Shown here in pieces: positions 55,286-64,000 of a stretch of DNA of 64,000 nt (the stretch's first letter is position 1; every line of letters begins with the position of its first letter). The notes below the pieces were generated by a model, which worked only from the letters and a program-made list of their open reading frames with translations, ran no database searches and was not told the origin of the DNA. The position numbers were made by a program, and so were the translations under genes. This DNA is from Berberis thunbergii (taxonomy: Eukaryota > Streptophyta > Magnoliopsida > Ranunculales > Berberidaceae), in the NCBI GenBank assembly GCA_003290165.1, contig QNQO01006225.1, forward strand, positions 124,001-188,000, written 5' to 3'.

Positions 55286-56187
55286 TGTATGCCTAAAATA
55301 GGCTTTGATATTTATCCGTCAAAAATGTGACGTGAGTTTATGCGCATTGATAGCCCAAGGGTGGCTTTTGGTACTCATATAGTTAGGGGTATCCGCGATG
55401 CATGCCTGTATGTGATGTCCCCACTTGGGCATGGATGACGGAGTAGTCCTCCTTTATATGAGAGAGACATACGGGCATGTATGTTCGGCACGGAGGTGGT
55501 GCGAATGTGGTATCGTCTAAGTGATCAATCCGTTAACAAGATGTACCTAATTCAAATAAAAAGAATAAATGACGTTGTATTGTTTCTAATTCTTTTTATG
55601 CAGAATGGCAAGTCCACTAATATTTCTGCAGGTCCGACTTGCCATAGTCAACTCCTATAGGGTAAGTACAGGTAAATGCATAATTACCTGTTAAGATGAT
55701 GATATGATTGCCTCGTTGAGGAACTAAATTCTTTGGACTGTGTTTTCTTGCATCACACCTTTGCCTCGTTGAGGAACTACCTATTGGTGTGATGGTATGT
55801 TGTTTGTGTTTAGCTTGATGTTTATCACGTTCGATTTTATTGATTTTTGGGATGAAGATTTCTCACACCAGCTTTATTGCTGACCCAAGTGAGCTTTTGC
55901 TTCTTAGGTACATTCCTTTGGGAATGTAGCCGATTAGCTTTTCAGGTTTAGAAGCTTTTGAGCAGCGTTACGGGAGTTCCGCTAGTGGGGCTAGCGACAT
56001 CAGTTTTTCCTGGTTAGACTTTTGTATTAATTTTTAGTTTGTTCTATTTTCTAAAATATACTTTTGTCATTGCTGCTAAATGTTTCTGTCGTTATTGAAT
56101 TTCACGTCCCGAGTTTTGGGGAAACGGATAATCCTACGTGGATTTTAGGATTTCATTTTTCTTCGAAAATCGGGAAGTGACATTTAT

Positions 56188-56519
56188 ACAATAGCATGTC
56201 TTGTTGAAACTCATCGCCGCAAATGTCAGAACATTCAGAGACTCTGCCAATGGAGGCTCCCTTTCGTTCTCTGTAGAGGCCAAAATAGAAGCACACTCTC
56301 CAAAAGAGTGCATCTCAGGAACAAGTTCTGCAAAGCACATGGTAACACCTGACCCTATAAGAACTAGCCTATATATATGCACAGTGTTCACAGAAGGAGG
56401 TCACCCAACAGTTACGTCGGCATTAAATGCTACGTAGGGACTGAAAGGGGCGATAATTTCGAGTACAACTGTGTCAATCCCCATTCATTGAATTAATAGA
56501 ACTGCACGCAACCCAATTA
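56188..56519 (-). pseudogene. aORF 5' region of Tat element C
   Basis: On the minus strand this region has GCATTTAATG (also in the element A aORF leader near 870) and a TATATATAG box (about 56372), then a frame reading FAELVPEMHSFGECASI. By position next to the polypurine tract it corresponds to the start of an antisense ORF. Coding similarity to the other aORFs is not evident, so this rests on layout. Confidence 0.4.
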
Positions 56520-56534
56520 ATTAGGGGGAGTAAC
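56520..56534 (+). other. polypurine tract of Tat element C
   Basis: ATTAGGGGGAGTAAC directly before the LTR start TGATGAGACATC. It matches the elements A and B tracts, but on the plus strand. Confidence 0.75.
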
Positions 56535-57769
56535 TGATGAGACATCAAACAATCACTCGATCACAGCCGTATATGTGGCATGGGTCAACCATAACACGAG
56601 AAAGGCTTAAATACGGTCCCAAACAGACCCATTCATAAACTGATGCTTAGCTCGTATGTCAGGTGCCCAAGTCATGCCATCCCATGAGGCACGAGTCTTG
56701 GGGCTTGGCCCAGGACAATAAGGGCCAAACACGATTATTAGAGTTGTCATAGGCCTCAGATCCACTCTCACAAATCAACTCTTAGTCTAATCAAGCATTG
56801 GATCTTAAACAAAGGCAAGTGCAGAATTGACTCAGTCACGCACATATAAGATTAGGGATAGGCACGATCCAAATTGGTTCCAAATTTTTAAGAAGCTAAT
56901 TCGAACCGTTTAAATTTAACAGATCCAGCCCGTCCAGATTCCCTCATTTTAAACATTGAGACTGAATCTAACTCGAACTGTTTAGAACAATCTGATTCGT
57001 AAAGTTCAAAATAGTTCTAGAGTGCATATCAATTTATTTCGCATATCAAAAAAACATTCCATGTCTTGTCTAGTCATGAAATTACTTTTGCTATAAAAAT
57101 TTAGATAGAAATTTTAGTACTTTTGTTTAAGAACTAAACTATTATCTCCAAATACCATTTCGAGGAAATGGTTAGTTTGAAGTTTTTCCTCCCATCTTAC
57201 AACATTGACAAGGGATACCCATTCAAACTCCATCAAAGTTTACTCCAACAAATGAATGAAGAACCATCAATTTTATGGTTTGTTTGCTTACTATTGAACT
57301 TGGAGTGAGTTGAGAATGGATCGGTTGCGTGACTCAATCTCCCAGCTGATGATGCGAATCTCAATTTGTTCTTCTGATAAAAGCTCTACTCCTGCTACCT
57401 TCAGTGCAACCTTCTCTTTTTCATTCTCTGTGTCTTCCTATACATCCTTCCATCTGATTTGGTCTCTGTTGCTTGTGTTGTTCTGTGTGTATGTGAGAGA
57501 GAGAGGTTTTAGTTTGTCCAAGACTATAAACACCCTCGATTCTATGACCCATCTATCCCATTTCTTGTGAAACCATTAAAAATCGAAACCCCATTTATAA
57601 CATGCTTCCTTCTCTTTCTTTCCTTCTTCTTATATCTTCTCTCGTTGTCTCACACACACACTTTTCTGGAATTTCTTGTTCCATGTTGGATCTTCAACTG
57701 AATCAACTGGGTATCTTTGTAAACCACAAAGAAGAGAGAAGGAGATGAGTGAGTGAGGGTGAGGCCATG

Positions 57770-57885
57770 GGATATTCAACTGAATCAAGCAGGAATTTCT
57801 TGTTCCATGGGAGATCTTCAACTAAATCAAGAAGGAAGGAGGCAGGGCAGGCCATGAGATTTAATAAACTAAGAGAGATTCTAAA
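57770..57885. repeat. direct repeat, left copy, in the hAT-like insertion
   Basis: GATATTCAACTGAATCAAGC through ATGAGATTTAATAAACTAAG recurs at 61978-62085 in the same orientation with a few changes. Confidence 0.85.
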
Positions 57886-58062
57886 TGTCGAGGGAATGAG
57901 CGAGGAAACGAGCGAGGGAAATGAGGTGGCGAGGTGAAAGCCGTTCATTTACCTCGAGATGCGCGCGAGAAAAGTCAACGCACTCATCTTGAGAGAAATG
58001 AACGGCTTTCACCTCGCCACCTCATTTCCCTCGCTCGTTTCCTCGCTCATTCCCTCGACATT
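57884..58062. repeat. 66-bp perfect inverted repeat (hairpin)
   Basis: Arms 57884-57949 and 57997-58062 are exact reverse complements, separated by 47 bases. The left arm begins AATGTCGAGGGAATGAGCG and ends AAAGCCGTTCATT. Such a structure can fold into a long stem as DNA or RNA and is rarely stable over time. Confidence 0.95.
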
Positions 58063-58830
58063 TATCGAGGGAGGGAGCGAGGATGCTCCCTCGCACGTGA
58101 TATTATATGCGGGATTCAACAAACCGTCAAGCGAAATTTTGAGTTTTTTGGCTCCCCCAAAAGTGAAAAAACCTAAAAGAATTTGGGGATTAAAGCCCCA
58201 AACCCTAGAATTTTCGATTGAACTCCAAATCCCACTCTTTCTCTTCTCCCTCGATTGCCCTATCAGAATTGTTCTCTCCAAATCAAAGCTCCCTCTACCC
58301 CTCCCTCAACTCCTTTCTCAATCTCTCCCACAAACCCTAGACCTAGCAAAGCTCAGTCGACCCCTCCCTCCCTCAACTCCTAGCAAATCGAAGAAATCGA
58401 AAAAATCAGCTGTTAATGACAAGTTTTTGAAAATCAGTGAGCTTTTTTTTTTTTTTTTTTTTTTACGTTTTGTTCCTCATTATCAGTGAGTGGATTATCA
58501 GTTTCTGAATACTTGTCCAGAAAAAAAGATTTTGTTGTTTGTTATGGGAAGATTTTGTTATGTATGAACTCGAAGATTTTGTTGTTTGTTTGTTATGTAT
58601 TAAATCGAAATTTTTTTTGTTTCTTGATCTGAATACTGATCAGTATTTTGAGTTGCAGTAACTAGATTGAAATTGAGATGGAAGGCTGAACCCATTATGA
58701 ATTTTTGGGTGAGTGTGGATTGAATTTGAAATGGAAGGCTGAACCCATTATGAATTTTTGAGAAATTGATGAAATCAACTAAAAAAAACAAAGTGAGCTT
58801 AACTTACATGGAAATGCTGGTGAGGAGAGT

Positions 58831-59256
58831 ATGGAAGTTGTAGTAGAAGAGTGCATGGCTGATGGGTTTGTTGTAAAAAGAGAAATTAAGTATGGGTTTA
58901 GGTGTTTTGCATTTGCAGAAGCATCTTCTATGCATAAATTTCTCAAGTCAATGATCCTTTGGCTTTTACAAACCCAAGGAAATTGCTTAAGGAAACTACT
59001 CACAATGGAACCCATGGAAGTTCAAGGTTTGACAGGTTTGAGTAGAAATTTTACAGTTTGGGAAGTGAAAATTTCAATTTTGAATGATACCCATTATAGA
59101 AAACCTCATAATTCTTTTAAGAATGTTGTGGGTGTAGTTGGTAAGAAGGGTCAGAGGAATGCAAGTGAGACTGAAAATGGGGTTTTGAGAAGTACCCATG
59201 TAAATGACTTTGGATGGTTATCTGAATTGCTTCTGATCAGCATATCTGAAAGTTGA
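58831..59256 (+). pseudogene. unrecognised open frame, 141 codons
   Basis: Reads MEVVVEECMADGFVVKREIK then RCFAFAEASSMHKFLKSMIL. I do not recognise it. It may be a captured exon or chance. Upstream (58672-58760) GGAAGGCTGAACCCATTATG is repeated twice. Confidence 0.3.
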
Positions 59257-59262
59257 ATTGAA

Positions 59263-59430
59263 TCTGAAAAACTGAATAAGAATTTGCTGAATAACTGAAA
59301 AATTGAATCTGAAAAACTAAATATGAAAAACTCTAAAACTGAATCTGAATTTGCTGAAAAACTGAATCTGAATTTGCTGAAATACTGAAAAATTGAATCT
59401 AAAAAGCTGAATCTGAACTGCCAAACTTTT
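59263..59430. repeat. short tandem repeats CTGAATCTGAA/TTGCTGAA
   Basis: Many copies of (A/C)TGAATCTGAA, AACTGAAAAATTG and TTTGCTGAA in a row, typical of slippage growth. Confidence 0.85.
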
Positions 59431-59824
59431 ATTACTTATCAAAAAATAACTTACAGACGCTACGGGGGTACATTACGATGTTACCCGTATTAAAAACCAA
59501 ACAAAATTAATAACAAAACACCCTTAACACAGTTGTCAGAATACAAAACTAATACGAACAAAATAAACTTAAAACACCAAAAATAATTCAATCCATAACC
59601 TTTGCATCCTGAAAGGAAACAAAATGCAAAATGACCCATCTGCAACACCAAGCAAGCAACATGTATGCATCTGACTGCACCTTGGCTCGCAGCAGATTTG
59701 CCCAATCTGCAACACCAAGCAAGCATCCCCTGTTTTACAAAAATCCGGGAGCATTCCTGTAGACAGTCCACAAGCTTTGTACTTCCTGTAGACAGTCCAC
59801 AACCAAGCAAGCAGATCTGAGGAT
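59430..59824. other. region after the cyclin pseudogene
   Basis: Sequence beyond the cyclin similarity, with a repeated TTCCTGTAGACAGTCCACAA (about 59753 and 59783) and GCAACACCAAGCAAGCA (about 59642 and 59709). No gene recognised. Confidence 0.5.
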
Positions 59825-61476
59825 GAGAATACTTCCTGAAGATCACTTGCAGCTTGTTCAATACTAACCCAGAGTGAAATGTCACCAAAAGTTTTGCATA
59901 GTCCACAAGTTGAGGTTCCGAGAAGCCAGTGTGGAACTTGAGTGTTTCTGTCCACAGAGGAGTTTTGTTCAGGGTGCACCTTGCCGTATACACTGCAGAA
60001 GCAGGTACCATTGATGGGCAATACATGTTGCACGCATAATTCATGAATGCAAGTTCTGCCAGGAAATACACCATATGCTCCATCTCCTAATCAGCTATTG
60101 CTGCTTTTATAAAGCGTGCAAGGAACACATAGTGTGTGGGGACAGTAATGGTCCATTCAAGTTTGCCCAAGACCAGTTTCTCCATCACCAGTATTTGTTC
60201 TCGAGTGTACGCCCTGTCGGATATGCACACGAAGTCATTAACCTCTAGGGCCCAAATCTCTTCATACTTAGAAGCTATGAGCATGGCACTGATGCCTACT
60301 AGCTGCAATTCCCTCTTTAGGTTTGTTGGTAATACCACAAGCAGCCTGCCAAAATAACTGACTTTGAACCAACCACTTCAAAGGGTACAGGCAAGAGATA
60401 TTAAAGGAAAAGAGTTTGAAGCAATTGGTTACCTTGCTTCTAGCAGTTAGAACTGCAGTGAGGGTATTAACCTTCTTCATAGAAGTCCGTTGCGGCTGGG
60501 GCGAAGCTTTTCGGATTTCCTTATCAGTAGGCTTCTCTACTGTATCAGGACTTATCTCAATCACTTCATCTGGTTTTGGCTTGACAGTGACAACCTTCTT
60601 TTGAGGTGCAGCTTTGGCTACTTTTGGTGCCACAAGCCTATCAATGACCACTGGAACTTGTTTCTTCTGCCGAAAGTAGTCCAAATGACAGTCAATCACT
60701 TGTGAAACTACTAGATCGAGAAATTGGACCAAAAGAAACAAGTGTTTTTTTGTTATCATCTTGATGTTATTTTCTTCTGCAGTGGCTTGCGTATTTGCGA
60801 ATAATTGTGCACAAAAGCTCTTGATAAGAAGAAATTTTCATCAAACGGTCAGCCATACATCTTGAGATGGGAAAAAAACATTTGAGATTAAAGACTGAAA
60901 TTTACCTTGTTATGGGTCGATTGATCTTCTGTTGTTGCTGCTGAACCAGGTTGTGAATGTCTCCAAGAGCTCGATGATTGTTCCCACCCGCTCTTACAAT
61001 CTTCTGCTTCCTCTTTTTCCCACCAACTACAGCTTCACCTGCAAATTCATTGAAAAAGATATTAAAGAGAGGATCTAAAACTCTGTATCAAAGAAACCTT
61101 TTGAAGAAAATTTAAGCAAATTGGATCTGAAACATCAAAACCCCCGTTGGATGCGGGGGAAACAAGAAACAAATCAAAGGGATTCCTCAAAACACCTCAA
61201 GAACAAATCTTTTTCTTCTCTAATCAGATCAAACCACAAAAATAACAAGTCTTTCAAGAGAAAAAACAAACCCCAGATAGTGATTCTAACATACGAACGG
61301 TATCAAGATCGATCCAAAGATTACTAAATAATTTCCCCAAATTTCTTTAAAGATACATAAATTTTACAACTTTAACAGATCTAATTGAAGAGAAATAACC
61401 AAAACCAAAAAGAGGGGTAAGAGAAATCAAACGAACCTCCCTGTTGCTGAAGAGGGACGATGGGTCTTGAAGCCAT
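59825..61476 (-). pseudogene. CYCB1: cyclin B1-type pseudogene
   Basis: Minus strand. Exon 1 61476-61437 starts MASRPIVPLQQQG; exon 2 61039-60906 gives EAVVGGKKRKQKIV and NNHRALGDIHNLV to NRPITR; exon 3 about 60819-60433 gives SFCAQLFANTQATAEE and TAVLTARSK. The next part (60345 on) reads ACGITNKPKE and then jumps, with a frame change, to RELQLVGISAMLIASKYEEI and VNDFVCISDRAYTREQI. About 90 residues holding the first half of the cyclin box, with the LVDWLIEVH motif, are missing. Later a Q codon is TAG (60089-60087), followed by MEHMVYFLAELAFMNY and TLNKTPLWTETLKFHTGF. The exon 3 acceptor also looks mutated. Introns are kept, so it was carried as genomic DNA. Cyclin B activates mitotic CDK; this copy cannot. 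Confidence 0.9.
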
Positions 61477-61977
61477 CTCTCTATCTCTCTGATTCACGAA
61501 GAAGAATCGAACAAGTTACAGTAGAAATTGCAACTATGACTATCGATTTCTTACTTCGATCTCTTCGATTTTTCATAGTCTGATTTCTTCGTAATAAAGA
61601 TTACAGATTTCTCATAATCAGAAGTAAGAAATCAAATCAAAGTAAGATATCTTATGTAATCGAAGTAAGAAATCAGATTTTATCATAATTTGATTACGAA
61701 GAAAGGCATACCAAATAACTTACTTCGATTTCTTCGATTCAGAGAGAAATAGATTCGATGGGGAGAGAAACAGTTCTTCGATTCAGAGAGAAACTCTGTC
61801 GAAATATGGGGATAGAACTTTGCTTCGATGGGGAGATAAACTCTGCCGACGGGGAGAGAAACTCTCTTACCAGTTTAGGGTTTGGAGCCAAAAAACTCAA
61901 AATATCGCTGGACGATGAGAGCATATAAAATCACGTGTGAGGGAGCATCCTCGCTCCCTCCCTCGTTCCCTCCCTCG

Positions 61978-62085
61978 ATATTCAACTGAATCAAGCAGGA
62001 ATTTCTTATTCCATGGGAGATCTTCGACTAAATCAAAAAGGAAGGAGGCAGGGCAGGCCATGAGATTTAGTAAACTAAGGACCGT
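61978..62085. repeat. direct repeat, right copy, in the hAT-like insertion
   Basis: Partner of 57770-57885; a few substitutions distinguish them. Confidence 0.85.
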
Positions 62086-62678
62086 GGCTGTGAGACTATG
62101 ACTCAAGTGAGTGAGTTTGTGTCTACTGCATAAGAAAAATAAAGGAGAGAAGAGACGAAAGATGATGGATTCGATATGGGGAGATTTAAATTTTAGGGTT
62201 CATTAAAGTATTATAAAAAAATAAAACTTTGTAACCAAACGGGTTGGAACCGAACCGTTTGAAATCAAAATTTTGGAATCGGACTTGACTCGTTCTGCAA
62301 CGGATTTTGACCGATCCAGACAGTTTCCTAATTTACATAAAAGAAATTGGACCGTTTGGAGCAAAACGGTTTGGATCCACGGGTCTTTAATTTGTTTGCC
62401 CACCCCTAGGTAAGATCCTGAGTGAGATCTCCTCCACCCATCATGCCCTCAATAACATGGACAGTTGTGGAGGGAGTACTCGCTACTTAATGTGAGAATA
62501 AGGAAAAAGAAAGGTACGCATACACTTTGCAATTTACATCCAGTTTTCACTCTTTGTTATATCGATATCTGAATTAATCATCGAAGTGCCTTCGGCCACC
62601 ACAACGGTGGTCTTTGGCTATCCACTGCTCATTTTTGCAGGCTCAAAATCAACATGGAAACTTTTGGACACATCAATT

Positions 62679-62696
62679 TGGCATCGTCTGTGGGGA
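62679..62696 (+). other. primer-binding site of Tat element C
   Basis: TGGCATCGTCTGTGGGGA starts four bases after the LTR end. It is the Tat-type site TGGCGCCGTCTGTGGGGA with one dinucleotide change. Confidence 0.8.
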
Positions 62697-62761
62697 GAAA
62701 CGACCAATTTTTCCTGAATCAAACATACAAATTTCCTTCTAGCTAAGCAGAGCATCGAGAC

Positions 62762-64000
62762 ATGGTCACCAGTTCCAAATCTCAAACACTCAATGACGAT
62801 GTCGAGCCAAACAATGCTCTAGCCAGGGAAGCCCAACCACAGGGTCGAATCGATCTGATTTAGGAGGCCAAACAACAACACAGTCCATCTACTGAGGCGA
62901 CCGAGGATAACCCCCACATGAGTCAGATTCTGCTCCACCTGGATCACTTAACATGAGTGGTGGAAATGTAGATCGTAGCAGCATCGAGACTGGCCAAAAT
63001 TCAGGAAGATCTCAGACCCAAGAGGACGCATCTATTGATTTGTTCCCATCTTGGCAAATGTATTTATTAGGGGTGGGCAAAAATCGATTTAAAATTGGTT
63101 AAACGACCGAACCGATTTTCAATTTCGGTTTGGTAACCGACCAAAATATGAATGGAAAGAAAATCATTTCAACCGAATGAAACCGGTTATAAACGGTTTG
63201 GAGTCGGTCTATGGTTCTGAACCAACCGATTAAAAACCAAACCAACTGATTAATTAGATATATAAATAAATACAAAAACAAATATATGTCAATACCTGAT
63301 TGGTGCAACAAATGCCCTACGGTGCACCATGTTGCACTGAATCACGCCCAAAAACAAAAATCCAAAACGCACACGATCCTTTCTCTCTCAGTTTCTCTCT
63401 CACTTTCAAACCCAAATGGTCGCCAAACCCTAAACCTAAATCTTCTTCTTTCGATCTGATCATCCAAGACTCCAACACTTTTTGTACTAAAGATATATAC
63501 CCTATTCTGATTTCTATCACTATCTTTGCGATTGTCATTAAGGGTAATTGCAGTTTGCAGGTTTGATTTCTTCTTCTTCTTATCTCTTTTCAATTTCATC
63601 TATCTTGTTTGTTGTTGGATATATCTTGTTGTGGTTCAATCTGCTTGTTTGTGGTTCAATTTCTCTCTTTTGATCTCTTGTTTCTTGCTTCGATACCTTT
63701 TGGCCCAACCGAACTGATTTAAAATTAGGTCCAACCGATTTCATCGAGTTACAAATAAAAAATTCGGTTTCGATTTGGGTTTTGGGCAAACCGAATGAAA
63801 TTGGTTTGGGTCTCAAAAATCGACATTGCCCACCCTTAGTATTTATCACCAGGTTCGTCAGGAGCAAACTGATTTGAAAAGGGCCCCACTATCTGCTGAG
63901 CCTCAAACAAAAGCTAGCGAGACCCTCAAGGAATACGCTATTCGTTTCAATGATGAGCTGACCTTGATCGATAGTTGCTAACTTTGGTAACTGCTTTCAC
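62762..64000 (+). pseudogene. gag of Tat element C, start, interrupted
   Basis: ATG at 62762 (MVTSSKSQTLNDDVEPNN, then ALAREAQPQGR), about 65 bases after the PBS. Stops follow soon (LI*EAK, LT*). A hAT element at 63068-63838 splits it; the frame after it reads SAEPQTKASETLKEYAIRFN and DELTLID, matching the end of the gag domain (SLKEYxxRFN). The window ends inside the element. Capsid-type protein of a plus-oriented Tat element; broken. Confidence 0.7.
63068..63838. mobile_element. non-autonomous hAT element
   Basis: 771 bp, TAGGGGTGGGCAAAAATCG at the left and the inverted CTAAGGGTGGGCAATGTCG at the right. Perfect 8-bp target duplication GTATTTAT (63060-63067, 63839-63846). Subterminal AACCGA/TCGGTT words repeat many times. 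No transposase. It sits in the gag of element C and removing one target copy restores a continuous gag sequence. Confidence 0.9.

Larger units (their letters stand above)
52435..56182 (+). mobile_element. long solo LTR carrying host gene fragments
   Basis: Begins TGTAACACCCCTAAATTT and ends GGGAAGTGACA, ends typical of Tekay/Del-type Ty3/gypsy LTRs. A perfect 5-bp target duplication TTTAT flanks it (52430-52434, 56183-56187). The start sequence does not recur before the end, so this is a single LTR, 3748 bp. Between an LTR-like start (52435-52660) and an LTR-like end (about 55100-56182) lie pieces of at least four unrelated host genes, all on the plus strand. Either they were acquired inside the LTR and spread with it, or another gene-carrying element (such as a Helitron) inserted into it; I found no ends of such an element. 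Confidence 0.8.
58068..61968. repeat. inverted repeat pair around the cyclin pseudogene
   Basis: 58068-58160 (ATCGAGGGAGGGAGCGAGGA, then CACGTGATATTATATGC and TTTTGAGTTTTTTGGCTCC) is the reverse complement of about 61850-61968, with small differences. Two short repeats facing each other around the pseudogene could be the termini of the element that captured it. Confidence 0.7.
56855..62408. mobile_element. hAT-like insertion carrying a cyclin pseudogene
   Basis: Left end TAGGGATAGGCA, right end inverted TAGGGGTGGGCA, both with the terminal form of a common plant hAT family. Flanks TATAAGAT (56847-56854) and GGTAAGAT (62409-62416) agree at the last six of eight bases, a decayed target duplication. 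5.55 kb. No transposase recognised. It contains several direct and inverted repeats, so it may itself be a composite of nested insertions. Confidence 0.65.
56535..62675 (+). repeat. LTR of Tat element C, split by a hAT-like insertion
   Basis: LTR pieces 56535-56854 and 62409-62675 total about 587 bp, close to the other Tat LTRs. The start is TGATGAGACATC, the end GGACACATCA. It has a polypurine tract on its left and a PBS with gag on its right. Confidence 0.75.

Noticed and set aside
52435..56182. Interpretation as one real multi-exon host gene
   Set aside because: The pieces belong to unrelated families, each is only a short part, stops separate them, and the whole block lies between LTR ends with a target duplication.
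56855..62408. The insertion as an autonomous hAT transposon
   Set aside because: No transposase motif was found in any frame; the only recognisable protein is the cyclin pseudogene.

Overview
The window looks like nuclear DNA of a flowering plant, most likely a eudicot. It is AT-rich, has long introns and almost no intact genes, and carries typical plant repeats: Ty3/gypsy Tat and Athila, Ty1/copia, CACTA, Mutator-like (MULE) and hAT elements, and a tRNA-derived SINE. No bacterial or organellar gene set is present. The species cannot be named from the sequence. By my reading there is one probably functional host gene, a two-exon SANT/Myb-domain protein on the plus strand (39963-41159 joined to 47395-48132). 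Nearly everything else is transposable element or host-gene fragments carried by elements.

Layout. (1) 1-14732: a rearranged Tat-lineage element A, minus orientation. It has three LTR copies (250-788, 8161-8649, 14195-14732), decayed gag-pol on the minus strand and an antisense-type plus-strand ORF (aORF) with a gypsy-type Transposase_28-like N-terminus and a coiled coil. A flanking segment resembling a plant mobile domain (PMD) gene occurs twice, each time abutting an LTR. A deleted copia element (3872-7975), itself carrying a SINE, sits in the second copy. (2) 14733-17641: unassigned. (3) 17647-27274: Tat element B, same orientation, with a perfect CAGAT target duplication and a very young 1101-bp tandem duplication in pol. 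(4) 27285-30614: CACTA element with TAT target duplication, carrying a GRAS (PAT1/SCL type) gene fragment. (5) 31020-37142: Pack-MULE with 9-bp target duplication and about 1.8-kb terminal inverted repeats, carrying LSM2 and lambda-class glutathione transferase (GSTL) pieces. (6) 37957-38417 a MITE-like element; 38674-39842 a hAT element with 8-bp target duplication, lying just upstream of the SANT gene. (7) 39963-48132: the SANT gene, whose 6.2-kb intron holds a copia LTR and an inverted-repeat element. (8) about 48900-52434: Athila gag remnant. (9) 52435-56182: a 3.7-kb solo LTR with a perfect TTTAT target duplication that contains fragments of at least four host genes (TTL, a Ser/Asp-rich protein, PP2C, BIG-type ARF-GEF). 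(10) 56188-64000: plus-orientation Tat element C. Its LTR is flanked by a polypurine tract on one side and a primer-binding site on the other. It is split by a 5.5-kb hAT-like insertion holding a cyclin B1 pseudogene, and its gag is split by another hAT element (63068-63838, perfect 8-bp target duplication).

The main theme is repeated capture of host gene pieces by four different classes of element within 35 kb (CACTA, MULE, a hAT-like insertion and an LTR). A second theme is that the Tat antisense ORF keeps its own TATA-type promoter in the copies seen here. Element boundaries were found by eye from target-site duplications and terminal repeats. Domain assignments come from recognised motifs, not from database searches.
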